In this document: piece after piece, positions 26,295 to 38,178 of the stretch
How positions within the stretch are numbered: the stretch's first letter is position 1
Layout of the letters: the number at the start of each line of letters is the position of its first letter
Assembly (NCBI RefSeq): GCF_001983175.1
Contig: NZ_MNPW01000001.1
Span: 434,001-498,000, forward strand
Reading direction: 5' to 3'
Length of the DNA: 64,000 bases
Origin: Pseudomonas cedrina subsp. cedrina
GTDB lineage: Bacteria > Pseudomonadota > Gammaproteobacteria > Pseudomonadales > Pseudomonadaceae
Notes under the pieces: generated by a model
Told to the model about the DNA's origin: nothing
Databases searched by the model: none
What the model saw: the letters and a program-made list of their open reading frames with translations, nothing else
Translations under genes and position numbers: made by a program

Positions 26295-27047
26295 TTAACT
26301 ATCGTCCCGCGCGAGGATGTATTCCTCGAGCAGCTTCTTCTCTTCTCCAGAAAGCGAGCGGCTTTCCAGAAGATCGGCGCGTCGTTCATAGGTCCGACCA
26401 AGGGACTGCTGTAAACGCCAACGCCGGATGTGTGCGTGATTGCCACTTAGCAATACGTCGGGAACACGCTGATCCGCATACACCTCCGGTCGGGTGTAGT
26501 GCGGGCAATCCAGCAAACCATCCGTGAAGGAATCTTCCTCCGCGGAGTCCGCATGCCCTAAAGCTCCAGGCAGCAGTCGTGTAACCGCATCTATCAGGAC
26601 CATTGCCGGCAGCTCGCCGCCAGACAATACATAGTCCCCAATCGACCACTCTTCATCGACATGAGCCTCAATAAAGCGCTCGTCAATGCCTTCATAACGA
26701 CCGGCAATCAGGATCAGTGCATCCTCATTCGACAGTTCGCGAACCCCAGCCTGTTTCAGCTGGCGGCCTTGAGGGGACAGGTAAATCACCTTCGCCTTCT
26801 CCCCGGCGGCGGCCTTGGCCTGGGCCAACGCGTCTTCCAGGGGCTTGATCTTCATCACCATGCCCGGGCCACCGCCAAATGGGCGATCGTCCACAGTGTG
26901 ATGTCGATCCGTCGTGTAGTCTCGCGGGTTCCAACAGGTGAGCTGCAACAGCCCCTGTTTCACCGCCCGACTGGTGATGCCGTACTCGCTGATGGCGGAA
27001 AACATCTCGGGAAACAAACTGATCACTTCAATGCGCAAATTAGCCAC
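26295..27047 (-). CDS. trmD: tRNA (guanine-N1)-methyltransferase
   Basis: 250 residues from a GTG at 27047 (reading [16 protein letters not shown]), 2 nt after the rimM stop, indicating coupled translation. TrmD methylates G37 of tRNAs with S-adenosylmethionine and prevents frameshifting. The trefoil-knot cofactor region is visible ([38 protein letters not shown]). A start at 27068 is open but lies inside rimM and adds non-family residues. Confidence 0.96.
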   Translation of the reverse strand: MANLRIEVISLFPEMFSAISEYGITSRAVKQGLLQLTCWNPRDYTTDRHHTVDDRPFGGGPGMVMKIKPLEDALAQAKAAAGEKAKVIYLSPQGRQLKQAGVRELSNEDALILIAGRYEGIDERFIEAHVDEEWSIGDYVLSGGELPAMVLIDAVTRLLPGALGHADSAEEDSFTDGLLDCPHYTRPEVYADQRVPDVLLSGNHAHIRRWRLQQSLGRTYERRADLLESRSLSGEEKKLLEEYILARDDS

Positions 27048-27049
27048 GC

Positions 27050-27586
27050 TTAGAAGTCCGCGTCCCATTCCACCTTCATCTCGCCCGCTTCCAGGTCAAC
27101 AGCCAACACGCATTGCTTCGTATAAGGCAACAGGCGTTCGCGATCATCCAGGCTGCCAGCGCAAGGCTTGACCACCATTACATCATTGGCGCCGGTTTCC
27201 AGAAGATGATCGATTTTCCCGAACAGTTGCCCGAGTTGATCGATGACCTTCAGACCTTCCAGCTGGTACCAGTAGTACTCGCCGTCGGTCAATTCAGGGA
27301 ACAGGTTGCGCGGCACGCAGATCTCATAACCAGCCAGAAGACGCGCTTCTTCACGATCATCGAGACCCTTGAGCTTTGCGACCAGGAACTTGTCGCTCCC
27401 GCGTCCACTGACCAGCTCGACCTGTTTCACACTACCCTCGCGCTTGAGCGTCCAGGTTTTGTACTGCAACAGGTTTTCAGTCGGATCAGTAAAGGAATAC
27501 ACCTTCACTTCGCCGCGAACGCCATGAACAGAGTAAATCTTGCCGATAACGATCAAATCATCAGCAACAGTTGGCGTCGCGTTCAT
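27050..27586 (-). CDS. rimM: 16S rRNA processing protein RimM
   Basis: 178 residues. N-terminal barrel ([22 protein letters not shown]) and C-terminal PRC-barrel domain ([15 protein letters not shown]). RimM binds S19 and helps mature the 30S head. It starts 5 bp after rpsP and ends 2 bp before trmD, so the three are translated from one message. Confidence 0.96.
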   Translation of the reverse strand: MNATPTVADDLIVIGKIYSVHGVRGEVKVYSFTDPTENLLQYKTWTLKREGSVKQVELVSGRGSDKFLVAKLKGLDDREEARLLAGYEICVPRNLFPELTDGEYYWYQLEGLKVIDQLGQLFGKIDHLLETGANDVMVVKPCAGSLDDRERLLPYTKQCVLAVDLEAGEMKVEWDADF

Positions 27587-27591
27587 ATTGC

Positions 27592-27843
27592 TCAGGCTGC
27601 GGCCTTAGCCGAGTCCTTCAACAACTTTGCAACGCGCTCGGATGGCTGTGCACCCACGCTCAGCCAGTAGGCTACGCGCTCTTGGTTCACGGACAGACGA
27701 ACTTCTTGACCACGAGCAACGGGGTTGAAGAAACCAACCTGTTCCTTGTGCGAACCGTCGCGCGGGTTGCGGCTGTCGGTTACGGTCAAGTGGTAAAACG
27801 GGCGCTTTTTGGAGCCGCCAAGGGCAAGACGGATTGTTAGCAT
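27592..27843 (-). CDS. rpsP: 30S ribosomal protein S16
   Basis: 83 residues, standard. [20 protein letters not shown] is the family N terminus. It is the first gene of the operon; promoter at 27916-27943. Confidence 0.98.
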   Translation of the reverse strand: MLTIRLALGGSKKRPFYHLTVTDSRNPRDGSHKEQVGFFNPVARGQEVRLSVNQERVAYWLSVGAQPSERVAKLLKDSAKAAA

Positions 27844-27915
27844 GTGAACATCGTTCCTGTAGTCGGTGCTGCAAATCTAAATGCACAGCGGGCATAGGTG
27901 CCCGAAAGGCCGCAT

Positions 27916-27943
27916 ATTCTAAGGAATATCCGGACTTTTGCAA
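27916..27943 (-). promoter_or_regulatory. Promoter of the rpsP-rimM-trmD-rplS operon
   Basis: On the minus strand TTGCAA (27943-27938), 16 bp, TAGAAT (27921-27916), about 70 nt before the rpsP ATG. The spacer is AT-rich. Confidence 0.75.
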
Positions 27944-28064
27944 ATGTCTTTTTCCGGCGCCCATGGGCATGCGGTTCAGATCTGCTATGGAGCCGTCGGT
28001 GAAAACGGCAGGTCAGCCCCCGCCAACGGCGGGTTTGCTGGAGATCCCACATCCCTGTGGGTCG

Positions 28065-28087
28065 GAGCGCAAGCCGGGCTTGCGCTC
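28065..28087 (-). terminator. Hairpin 8 nt after the ffh stop codon
   Basis: Perfect 10-bp arms GAGCGCAAGC / GCTTGCGCTC around CGG. There is no clear U-tract, so termination strength is uncertain. A further hairpin, CCCACATCCCTGTGGG, lies at 28046-28061. Confidence 0.5.
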
Positions 28088-28094
28088 GAATACT

Positions 28095-29471
<1,377 letters not shown>

Positions 29472-29705
29472 GCGCGATCCTTTCAGGCCCTATTCATCGA
29501 AATGCATTGGTAGACCGAGGTAATGGCGGCCCAGGCTGTGGTAAATCGCTATTAAACACAGCGCTCGGCGAGCCTGCGGCGTGGGCAGGTCGCGGATTAT
29601 AGCGAAGACTGCGCCCATGCACACCCGCTGTCTGGCCCGGGAGTCTTTCGTGCAACGCCTGGGTATGCCAAACTCAGCGCCTTTCGGGCTTGCCTATCAG
29701 GATTT

Positions 29706-30518
29706 ATGCTCCCTTTGTCACCCAGTTTGCTACCCAGCCTCGCCGCCGCCATTTTGTATGCCGCTGCGACTCTTTATCAGGGCACTCGTCTGGCCCAAGG
29801 CACCAAGGCGGACAAACGCCTGCTGGTCGGCCTGGGCGTCCTCGCCCTGCTGGCCCACGCCGCCAGCCTGTTTACGCACCTGATGACCCCGGTCGGCCTG
29901 GGCCTGGATTTTTTCAGCGCCGCCAGCCTGATTGCCGCCGCCGTCATCGCACTGACCCTGCTGGCCTGCTACCGCATTCCCGTCGAGAACCTGCTGGTGC
30001 TGCTGTTCCCGCTGGGCATGCTGACTGTGCTGCTGGCGCACTTCGCCCCCACCGGCACCGTGCAGGTGATCGATGAAGAGCCGGGCATCCTCGCGCATAT
30101 CCTGCTGTCGATCCTGGCCTACGGGATGTTCACCATTGCGGTGTTCCAGGCGCTGCTCCTGCTGCTGCAGGACCACCAGCTCAAGCACAAGCATCCGTCC
30201 GGGCTGATCAAGAACTTCCCGCCGCTGCAAACCATGGAAAGCCTGCTGTTCGGTTTCCTGTGGGCCGGCTGGACGCTGCTCTCGCTGTCGCTGATCTCCG
30301 GCTGGCTGTTCGTCGAAAACCTGTTCGCCCAGCATCTGGTGCACAAAACCTTGCTGGCGTGCCTGGCCTGGGTGGTGTTCAGCGTACTGCTGTGGGGCCG
30401 CAACCGCCTCGGCTGGCGCGGGCACAAGGCGATACGCTGGACCCTGGCCGGCTTCTGCCTGCTGATGCTGGCCTATTTCGGCAGCAAGCTGGTCCGCGAA
30501 TACATCCTGCATATCTGA
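29706..30518 (+). CDS. CcsA/YpjD-type cytochrome c assembly-like membrane protein
   Basis: 270 residues with eight hydrophobic segments. The central SILAYGMFTIAVFQALLLLLQ and later WAGWTLLSLSLISGWLFVEN match the cytochrome c assembly (CcmF/CcsA) family that handles haem; this ffh-adjacent short form is known as YpjD, with function unproven. It is 12 bp upstream of the CorC-like gene and almost certainly cotranscribed with it. Confidence 0.85.
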   Translation: MLPLSPSLLPSLAAAILYAAATLYQGTRLAQGTKADKRLLVGLGVLALLAHAASLFTHLMTPVGLGLDFFSAASLIAAAVIALTLLACYRIPVENLLVLLFPLGMLTVLLAHFAPTGTVQVIDEEPGILAHILLSILAYGMFTIAVFQALLLLLQDHQLKHKHPSGLIKNFPPLQTMESLLFGFLWAGWTLLSLSLISGWLFVENLFAQHLVHKTLLACLAWVVFSVLLWGRNRLGWRGHKAIRWTLAGFCLLMLAYFGSKLVREYILHI

Positions 30519-30530
30519 CGAGCAGCGATC

Positions 30531-31769
<1,239 letters not shown>

Positions 31770-31780
31770 GTCAACTCGGT

Positions 31781-31873
31781 CAATGTGGGAGCTGGCTTGC
31801 CTGCGATGCCGGCGGCTCGGTCTTTCAGGTAACCCGAGGCGATCCCATCGCAGGCAAGCCAGCTCCCACATTG
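31781..31873. repeat. REP doublet
   Basis: Inverted arms CAATGTGGGAGCTGGC and complement, about 45 bp of interior, right after the CorC-like gene. Confidence 0.9.
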
Positions 31874-32044
31874 AACCGGTTTCAATTCAAGATCCCTGCG
31901 AGCCACTTGTTGTATCGCAAAACCCCTTCCTATAATCCCAGCGGCTCACCAGAGCCCCGCCCGACCGCGTGCTATCCGGCCCCATGGGTGTACGACCAAT
32001 AATAATCCGCGTCCAAACGCGCAATGACCGTCAGGGATACCGCC

Positions 32045-33355
32045 ATGAGCACCACCTATAACGAGGCCGCGCCCGCCGCCCCGACCAACTCGACGGCACG
32101 GGTCGCCACGGCGAGCATCGTCGGTACCGCCATCGAGTTCTACGACTTCTACATCTACGCCACGGCCGCTGCGCTGGTGATCGGCCCGGTGTTCTTCCCG
32201 CAATCGTCCGGCACCGCGCAGATGCTGGCATCGTTCCTGACCTTCGGTATCGCCTTTATCGCCCGTCCACTGGGCTCGGCGCTGTTCGGCCATTTTGGCG
32301 ACCGCATCGGGCGTAAATCCACGCTGGTGGCGTCCTTGCTGCTGATGGGGGTGTGCACCACGCTGATCGGCTTGCTGCCGGGCTATGACAGTATCGGCGC
32401 CTGGGCGCCGATCCTGCTGTGTGTGCTGCGTTTCGGCCAGGGCCTGGGCCTCGGCGGGGAATGGGGCGGCGCTGCGCTGCTGGCCACCGAGAATGCACCC
32501 AAGGGCAAACGCGCCTGGTTCGGCATGTTCCCGCAGCTTGGTCCTTCGATTGGCTTTTTGGCGGCCAACGGCTTGTTCCTGATCCTGGCCATGAGCCTGA
32601 ACGACGAGCAATTTCGCAGCTGGGGCTGGCGCATCCCGTTCATCCTCAGCGCAGCGCTGGTGATGGTTGGCCTGTATGCACGCCTGAAGTTGCATGAAAC
32701 TCCGGTGTTCGCCAACGCCGTCGCGAAAGAAGCGCCGGTGAAAGTGCCCCTGTTCGAGCTGTTCAGCCAACATTGGTTGCCGGTATTGCTGGGCGCCCTG
32801 TCGATGGTGGTGTGCTATGCGCTGTTCTACATCACCACCGCATTTTCCCTGAGCTACGGCGTTTCAACCCTGGGCTACAGCCGCGAAACTTTCCTGGGCC
32901 TGCTGTGCTTTGCAGTGCTGTTCATGGGGCTGGCGACACCGCTGGCGGCCCTGGCCAGTGACCGCTGGGGACGCAGGCCGGTGCTGATCGTCGGTGCAGT
33001 CCTGGCGATTTTGTCGGGCTTTACCATGGAGCCGCTGCTGACCCACGGTTCGACCTGGGCCGTGGCATTGTTCCTGGCGCTGGAACTGTTCCTGATGGGC
33101 GTGACCTTCGCGCCGATGGGCGCCATGCTGCCGGAATTGTTCCCGACGCGCGTGCGTTATACCGGTGCTTCGGCAGCGTATAACCTGGGGGGAATCGTGG
33201 GGGCTTCAGCGGCACCGTTCTTCGCGACCAAGCTGGTGGCGATGGGTGGGCTGAGTTATGTCGGGGGGTATGTGTCGGCGGCGGCGTTGCTCAGCTTGAT
33301 TGCGGTGCTGTGCCTGAAAGAGACGCGGGATAATGATTTGAACAAGGTCGCCTGA
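32045..33355 (+). CDS. MFS transporter, metabolite:H+ symporter family
   Basis: 436 residues, 12 helices. The motif GHFGDRIGRKSTL between helices 2 and 3 and the N-terminal ATASIVGTAIEFYDFYIYATAAALV place it in the MHS (ProP/ShiA/KgtP-like) group, which imports organic acids or betaines with protons. The substrate is unknown. I prefer the ATG at 32045 (AGGGA 8 bp upstream; MSTTYNEAAPAAP) over one 21 bp earlier. Confidence 0.87.
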   Translation: MSTTYNEAAPAAPTNSTARVATASIVGTAIEFYDFYIYATAAALVIGPVFFPQSSGTAQMLASFLTFGIAFIARPLGSALFGHFGDRIGRKSTLVASLLLMGVCTTLIGLLPGYDSIGAWAPILLCVLRFGQGLGLGGEWGGAALLATENAPKGKRAWFGMFPQLGPSIGFLAANGLFLILAMSLNDEQFRSWGWRIPFILSAALVMVGLYARLKLHETPVFANAVAKEAPVKVPLFELFSQHWLPVLLGALSMVVCYALFYITTAFSLSYGVSTLGYSRETFLGLLCFAVLFMGLATPLAALASDRWGRRPVLIVGAVLAILSGFTMEPLLTHGSTWAVALFLALELFLMGVTFAPMGAMLPELFPTRVRYTGASAAYNLGGIVGASAAPFFATKLVAMGGLSYVGGYVSAAALLSLIAVLCLKETRDNDLNKVA

Positions 33356-33362
33356 TAGACCG

Positions 33363-33438
33363 CTATCGCGGGCAAGCCCGCTCCCACATTTGACTGTATT
33401 CACACCTCAAAATGTGGGAGCTGGCTTGCCTGCGATGG
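33363..33438. repeat. Two REPs in back-to-back orientation
   Basis: CTATCGCGGGCAAGCCCGC...CACATTT (33363-33391) followed by AAATGTGGGAGCTGGC (33410 onward). Here the GTGGGAG ends face inward, the opposite of the usual doublets. It fills the gap between the convergent MFS and purT genes. Confidence 0.85.
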
Positions 33439-33449
33439 GCGCGCCTCGG

Positions 33450-34631
33450 TTACAGCTCTACTACGACAGCCTTGGAAGCACGGGTCGCCTTGGCCCGAGC
33501 CGCGTCAATCGACTCATCCCGCGCCAACGCCACACCCATCCGACGCTGGCCGTTCACTTCAGGCTTGCCAAACAGACGCAACGCCGTGTCCGGCTCGCTC
33601 AACGCCGCGCCGAGGTTGGCGAAGGCGGTCTGGGTCGACTGCCCTTCCACCAAAATAACCGCCGAAGCCGAAGGCCCGAACTGGCGGATCAATGGGATCG
33701 GCAGGCCGAGAATAGCCCGCGCATGCAGCGCAAACTGCGACAAGTCCTGGGAAATCAGAGTCACCAGGCCCGTGTCATGCGGGCGCGGCGAGACTTCGCT
33801 GAACCACACCTGGTCACCCTTGATGAACAGCTCCACGCCAAACAGACCACGACCACCCAGGGCCTCGGTCACCGCTTTGGCGACGCGCTCGGACTCGGCC
33901 AGGGCCACCGGGCTCATGGCCTGTGGCTGCCAGGATTCCTGGTAGTCGCCCTTTTCCTGGCGATGGCCAACCGGCGCGCAGAAGGTGGTGCCGCCAATGT
34001 GGCGCACGGTCAGCAGGGTGATTTCGTAGTCGAAATCGATAAAGCCTTCGATGATCACCCGGCCTTTACCGGCACGGCCGCCTTCCTGGGCGTAGTCCCA
34101 GGCTGCTTGCACGTCGTCAACGTTGCGCAGCAGGCTCTGGCCTTTGCCCGACGAACTCATCACCGGCTTGACCACACACGGGAAGCCCAGGTCCTGCACG
34201 GCCTTGCTGTAGTCTTCGAAGGTGTCGGCGAAGTGGTACGGCGAGGTCGGCAGGTCCAGCTCTTCGGCGGCCAGGCGACGGATGCCTTCACGGTTCATGG
34301 TCAGCGAGGTGGCGCGCGCGGTCGGGATCACGGTGAAGCCTTCGGCTTCCAACTCGACCAGCGTGGCGGTAGCGATGGCTTCGATTTCCGGCACGATGAA
34401 GTGCGGTTTTTCCGCTTCGATCACGGCACGCAGCGCGGCGCCGTCGAGCATGTTGATCACGTGGCTGCGGTGCGCCACCTGCATGGCCGGCGCGTTGGCG
34501 TAGCGATCCACGGCAATCACTTCAACGCCCAGGCGTTGCAGCTCGATTACCACTTCCTTGCCCAGCTCACCGCAGCCACACAGCAAAACGCGGGTCGCGG
34601 TTGGCGACAATGGAGTTCCGATTCGGGTCAT
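33450..34631 (-). CDS. purT: Formate-dependent phosphoribosylglycinamide formyltransferase
   Basis: 393 residues, standard length. ATP-grasp enzyme making formyl-GAR from GAR, formate and ATP in purine synthesis. N-terminal [23 protein letters not shown]-grasp lid [18 protein letters not shown], and catalytic [16 protein letters not shown] are all present. PurL, which uses its product, is encoded 14 kb away in the same window. Confidence 0.96.
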   Translation of the reverse strand: MTRIGTPLSPTATRVLLCGCGELGKEVVIELQRLGVEVIAVDRYANAPAMQVAHRSHVINMLDGAALRAVIEAEKPHFIVPEIEAIATATLVELEAEGFTVIPTARATSLTMNREGIRRLAAEELDLPTSPYHFADTFEDYSKAVQDLGFPCVVKPVMSSSGKGQSLLRNVDDVQAAWDYAQEGGRAGKGRVIIEGFIDFDYEITLLTVRHIGGTTFCAPVGHRQEKGDYQESWQPQAMSPVALAESERVAKAVTEALGGRGLFGVELFIKGDQVWFSEVSPRPHDTGLVTLISQDLSQFALHARAILGLPIPLIRQFGPSASAVILVEGQSTQTAFANLGAALSEPDTALRLFGKPEVNGQRRMGVALARDESIDAARAKATRASKAVVVEL

Positions 34632-34700
34632 CTCAGGTCCTCAGGGGAGCGGATCATGGGGAGAAAGGCCGGCATTTTACATGAACTGTAAAAATTGGCC

Positions 34701-35168
34701 TCAGTTGGCGACGGTCCGCTTGCGGATGCGCCAGGCCATGATCAGCCACACAGCCGTGACCCCGGCAAACTTAGACGCCAGGGCAGTGCCCACCACCGCC
34801 GGGGTCAGCGCGCCGATCAGGCCGAAGAAGATGAAGGTATCGAGGGGGATGCTCAGCGCCGAACTTATCCACAGGCGATCGTGGAGCGGTCGCTTGGTGA
34901 TGCTGAACACCAGCCAGTCGATGCATTCGGACACCGCGAACGCCGTGGCGCTGGCCAGGGCGATGGAGGGGTCGGAGGTGATATACGACAGCACCAGCGC
35001 GGCCAGCATGGCGATGATCGCGCCGTGGCCGAAGCGGGTTTGCACCATGTCGCGCAGGATAAACACCAGGCCGCCCCAGGCGGACCAGATGACATCCAGG
35101 TGCGGGGCGGTGGAGAAGGCGAAATTGATCAGCACGACGCTGCTGATGTAGGCGATCAGGAAGAGCAT
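34701..35168 (-). CDS. VUT (YhhQ-like) family membrane protein
   Basis: 155 residues, five or six hydrophobic segments (LFLIAYISSVVLINFAF at the start; FIFFGLIGALTPAVVG near the end). The family includes queuosine-precursor (preQ0/preQ1) transporters, but this is shorter than YhhQ (about 220 residues), so substrate is uncertain. I looked for a preQ1 riboswitch upstream and did not find one. Confidence 0.7.
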   Translation of the reverse strand: MLFLIAYISSVVLINFAFSTAPHLDVIWSAWGGLVFILRDMVQTRFGHGAIIAMLAALVLSYITSDPSIALASATAFAVSECIDWLVFSITKRPLHDRLWISSALSIPLDTFIFFGLIGALTPAVVGTALASKFAGVTAVWLIMAWRIRKRTVAN

Positions 35169-35238
35169 GGGGGATGGACCTGTGGGTAATGCCGCACAGG
35201 GTACTTCACAATCAGAAATATGTCGTCCGGGAGGACCT

Positions 35239-35313
35239 CATCGCAGGCAAGCCAGCTCCCACATTTTGAATGCATTCACAAATCAAAGGTGGGAGCTGGC
35301 TTGCCTGCGATAG
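35239..35313. repeat. Two REPs in back-to-back orientation
   Basis: ATCGCAGGCAAGCCAGCTCC... and GGTGGGAGCTGGCTTGCC... face each other by their GTGGGAG ends around a short AT-rich spacer. It lies between the VUT gene and the DUF1289 gene. Confidence 0.85.
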
Positions 35314-35320
35314 CAATGGC

Positions 35321-35536
35321 TCAGGCGCCAGATTTGCCGGGAGTCATCCACACCAACCCACCCGCCACCGCCCGCTCATGACACAACCCCAACACCACCC
35401 GGCGCTCGGCATTGTCCATGCGGCTCCAGCGCGTAATCTCGTCCACCGTGCGCTGGCAACCCGTGCAGATATCGTCATCGTCCAGCGCGCAAATACTCAC
35501 GCAGGGCGACGCAACCGGGCGTTCAACCGCCGTCAT
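35321..35536 (-). CDS. DUF1289 small protein
   Basis: 71 residues. The DUF1289 pattern [25 protein letters not shown], with four cysteines (CxxxC...CxxC) that may bind a metal or Fe-S cluster, is clear. Function unknown. Its ATG overlaps the stop of the gamma-carbonic-anhydrase gene (ATGA), so it is translationally coupled. Confidence 0.85.
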   Translation of the reverse strand: MTAVERPVASPCVSICALDDDDICTGCQRTVDEITRWSRMDNAERRVVLGLCHERAVAGGLVWMTPGKSGA

Positions 35537-36057
35537 TCTTCCTGCTCGACCAGGTCGCGCGCGTAGCGCTGCGAGTTATGCACATAGTGCGCGGCGCTGG
35601 CTTCGAGCATGCGCTTCTGCGCGTCGGTCAGTTCACGCACCACTTTGCCCGGCGAGCCCATCACCAGCGAACCGTCGGGAATTTCCTTGCCTTCGCCGAT
35701 CAGCGAATTGGCGCCGATGATGCAATGTTTACCGATCTTCGCGCCGTTGAGGATCACCGCATTGATGCCGATCAGGCTGTAATCGCCCACCGTGCACCCA
35801 TGCAACATGGCGTTATGGCCAATGGTCACGCCGGTGCCCAGGGTCAGCGGGTAACCCATGTCGGTGTGCATGACGCTGCCGTCCTGCACGTTGCTGTTCT
35901 TGCCGATCAGGATCAGTTCGTTGTCGCCACGCAATACCGCGTTGAACCAGACGTTGGCGCCCTCTTCCAGCCTGACCTTGCCCACCAGCGTGGCATTGGG
36001 GGCCACCCAGCTCTGTGGATGCGTCTCGACGCGGGCGTCGCCCAGGCGGTATTTCAT
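35533..36057 (-). CDS. Gamma-carbonic-anhydrase-like hexapeptide protein (YrdA/PaaY type)
   Basis: 174 residues, left-handed beta-helix built from hexapeptide turns ([35 protein letters not shown]). Three potential Zn histidines are visible: [12 protein letters not shown]. Relatives show weak carbonic-anhydrase or thioesterase activity. Coupled to the downstream DUF1289 gene. Confidence 0.88.
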   Translation of the reverse strand: MKYRLGDARVETHPQSWVAPNATLVGKVRLEEGANVWFNAVLRGDNELILIGKNSNVQDGSVMHTDMGYPLTLGTGVTIGHNAMLHGCTVGDYSLIGINAVILNGAKIGKHCIIGANSLIGEGKEIPDGSLVMGSPGKVVRELTDAQKRMLEASAAHYVHNSQRYARDLVEQEE

Positions 36058-36093
36058 GGTGTTCCCTCACGGCGTTGCCATTTAAACGATGGC

Positions 36094-36696
36094 TTAGATA
36101 TTGATAGAACTCTTGGGCGGCTGGTGCAGGCTGATCTGGGCGTCGTCATAGAGCAGGTTGATCAGCTCGACGATCATGATCGCCGTCAGCCCCCAGATCT
36201 TGTATTCGCCGAACCGATAGCTGGGCACATACCAACTGCGGCCCTGGTAATCGATGCGGTGGGTATGTTCGCGCGGGTCCTGTCGGAAAAAGTCCAGAGG
36301 CACGCTGAAAACCGCGGCGATCTCGGCATCGTTGGCCAGGTACTCGACGTAATCGGGGATGACGCCGACGTAAGGCGTCACCCGAATGCCGTGCAGGGAG
36401 ATCAAAGGGCTCAATGGGCCGATTACCTCGACCAGTCCGGGCGGCAGGCCGATTTCTTCTTCGGCCTCGCGCAGCGCGGTAAAGATTAAGTCCGGGTCTT
36501 CGGGATCGCGGCGCCCGCCGGGGAAGGCCACTTCGCCACCATGGGTCGACAGGCCGCTGGCGCGCAGGGTCAGGATCAGCTCAGGTTCGTCACTGCGGGT
36601 AATCGGCACCAGCACCGCGGCCTCGGGGAAACGTCCGTCGGTTTCCAGCGTGTGGGGGGTGTGATTGCTTACCCGGCGAAGTAGCTCGTCCAGCAT
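36094..36696 (-). CDS. NUDIX CoA pyrophosphatase (NudL type)
   Basis: 200 residues. The NUDIX box GGRRDPEDPDLIFTALREAEEEIGL fits GX5EX7REUXEEXGU with one substitution (D for the first E region), and the UPF0035 element just ahead (LRASGLSTHGGEVAFPGG) marks CoA pyrophosphatases, which split CoA to phosphopantetheine and 3',5'-ADP. Divergent from the next NUDIX gene. Confidence 0.86.
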   Translation of the reverse strand: MLDELLRRVSNHTPHTLETDGRFPEAAVLVPITRSDEPELILTLRASGLSTHGGEVAFPGGRRDPEDPDLIFTALREAEEEIGLPPGLVEVIGPLSPLISLHGIRVTPYVGVIPDYVEYLANDAEIAAVFSVPLDFFRQDPREHTHRIDYQGRSWYVPSYRFGEYKIWGLTAIMIVELINLLYDDAQISLHQPPKSSINI

Positions 36697-36842
36697 GAGT
36701 CATCTCGGTCTGTTGGCTACCTTGCATCATGCACCAAAGCGGGCGGGTGCCCAAGCCCAAAACCGGCGTGGTGTCGCTAAACGACAACTTGCAGCGCCCT
36801 GCCCGCCGCGCCAAGATAGGCGCACTTTCCAGGAACCCCAGC

Positions 36843-37391
36843 ATGAATTTCTGCAGCCAGTGCGGTAAACCGGTTACCCAGCGCATCCCCGAAGGCGACG
36901 GCCGTCTGCGCTTTGTGTGTGATCACTGTTCGACCATCCACTATCAGAACCCCAATATCGTCGCCGGCACCGTCCCGGTGTGGGACGGTAAAGTGCTGCT
37001 GTGCCGCCGCGCCATCGAGCCGCGCCTGGGCTACTGGACCTTGCCCGCAGGCTTTATGGAAAACGGCGAGACCGTCGAACAGGCCGCCCTGCGCGAAACC
37101 CTGGAAGAAGCCTGCGCCCGCGTGCAGAACCTGAGCATCTATACGCTGATCGACGTGCCGCACATCAACCAGGTGCATATCTTCTACCGCGCCGACCTGC
37201 TCGACCTGGATTTCGCCGCAGGCATAGAAAGCCTTGAGGTGCAGTTGTTCGACGAAGCCGACATCCCGTGGTCGGAGCTGGCTTTCCGCACGGTCGCGCG
37301 TACCCTGGAATACTTCTTCGCCGACCGCCGGCTTGGGTCATTCCCGGTGCGCAGCGAGGCCGTGCCGCCGCTTGGCAAGCCCGCCCCATGA
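36843..37391 (+). CDS. NUDIX hydrolase with N-terminal zinc ribbon
   Basis: 182 residues from ATG 36843. Two CxxC pairs (FCSQCGKP, VCDHCSTIHY) form a zinc ribbon as in NudC; the NUDIX box is GFMENGETVEQAALRETLEEAC. The CoA/NADH substrate cannot be set by sequence, though the N-terminal ribbon suggests a dinucleotide. Its stop overlaps the start of the L,D-transpeptidase (ATGA). Confidence 0.85.
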   Translation: MNFCSQCGKPVTQRIPEGDGRLRFVCDHCSTIHYQNPNIVAGTVPVWDGKVLLCRRAIEPRLGYWTLPAGFMENGETVEQAALRETLEEACARVQNLSIYTLIDVPHINQVHIFYRADLLDLDFAAGIESLEVQLFDEADIPWSELAFRTVARTLEYFFADRRLGSFPVRSEAVPPLGKPAP

Positions 37392-37915
37392 CACCACGGA
37401 TACCGTTTTCAATGCGTTGGCTGCTTGCCCTGCTCTGCCTGTCGTTCGCCACGCTGGCCCCGGCCTCCACCCTGCAACCCCCGGGCGTCCTGCCTGTGGA
37501 AAAAGTCCTGGTGCTCAAGTCCGCTCATCAACTGCAGTTGATCAACGACGGCAAGCCCTTCAAGACCTACCGCATCTCCCTGGGCAAGAACCCCAAGGGC
37601 CACAAGCTGATCGAGGGCGACCGCCGCACGCCGGAAGGCCTGTATTGGATCGACTGGCGCAAGACCAGTGACCGCTTCAACCTGTCCATGCACATTTCCT
37701 ACCCCAACATCAGCGATGCCGCCCGCGCCCGCCGCGAAGGGGTGAAGCCCGGCAGCATGATCATGATCCATGGTACTCCCGACACCGAGGATTACCCGGA
37801 GCAGTGGTTCCACACCCTGGACTGGACCGACGGTTGCATCGGCATGCGCAACGTGGATATGCGCGAAGTCTGGAATCTGGTCAAAGATGGCACCCTCATC
37901 GAGATTCGTCCGTAA
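37388..37915 (+). CDS. L,D-transpeptidase (YkuD family)
   Basis: 175 residues. A signal-like hydrophobic segment (MRWLLALLCLSFATLAPAS) precedes a YkuD domain with the catalytic HGTP and, 20 residues on, DGCIGMRN containing the nucleophile cysteine. Such enzymes crosslink peptidoglycan or attach proteins to it in the periplasm. The ATG at 37388 overlaps the preceding NUDIX stop; a start nearer MRWLL (37412) is possible. Confidence 0.87.
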   Translation: MTPRIPFSMRWLLALLCLSFATLAPASTLQPPGVLPVEKVLVLKSAHQLQLINDGKPFKTYRISLGKNPKGHKLIEGDRRTPEGLYWIDWRKTSDRFNLSMHISYPNISDAARARREGVKPGSMIMIHGTPDTEDYPEQWFHTLDWTDGCIGMRNVDMREVWNLVKDGTLIEIRP

Positions 37916-38030
37916 TCTCATACCGTTCGTAAAATAATTCGAAAATATTTGCTGCCCCGCCCGGTGCCCGCCGGTGAATACCAGTTCGCCCACGCGGGCT
38001 GCGCAGTTCTGCGCGCGCTAAAGACCTCTC

Positions 38031-38126
38031 TAATACCACTTGATACGAAGCCCCAATGCAGGGCCCATAAACCAGTGCTTGCACCGTTTTGGCCGCATTG
38101 ACATGGTATTTAAGTGGTATTAATTT
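38031..38126 (+). promoter_or_regulatory. nag promoter with two mirrored GntR-type operators
   Basis: TTGACA (38098-38103), 17 bp, TAATTT (38121-38126) forms a plausible promoter for nagR. The spacer holds TGGTATT-TAAG-TGGTATT (38104-38121). A related site in inverted orientation, AATACCACTTGATAC, lies at 38032-38046. Both contain AAGTGGTATTA when read in their own direction. I infer NagR binding, autorepression and possibly looping between sites 70 bp apart. Confidence 0.68.
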
Positions 38127-38178
38127 CCGGCCATTACCGGGCGACAACACTCCAATAACCGCATCGGAAACCTGACAG

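Noticed and set aside
35169..35238. preQ1 riboswitch ahead of the VUT gene
   Set aside because: The short hairpin CCTGTG...CACAGG lacks the known preQ1 loop and tail pattern.
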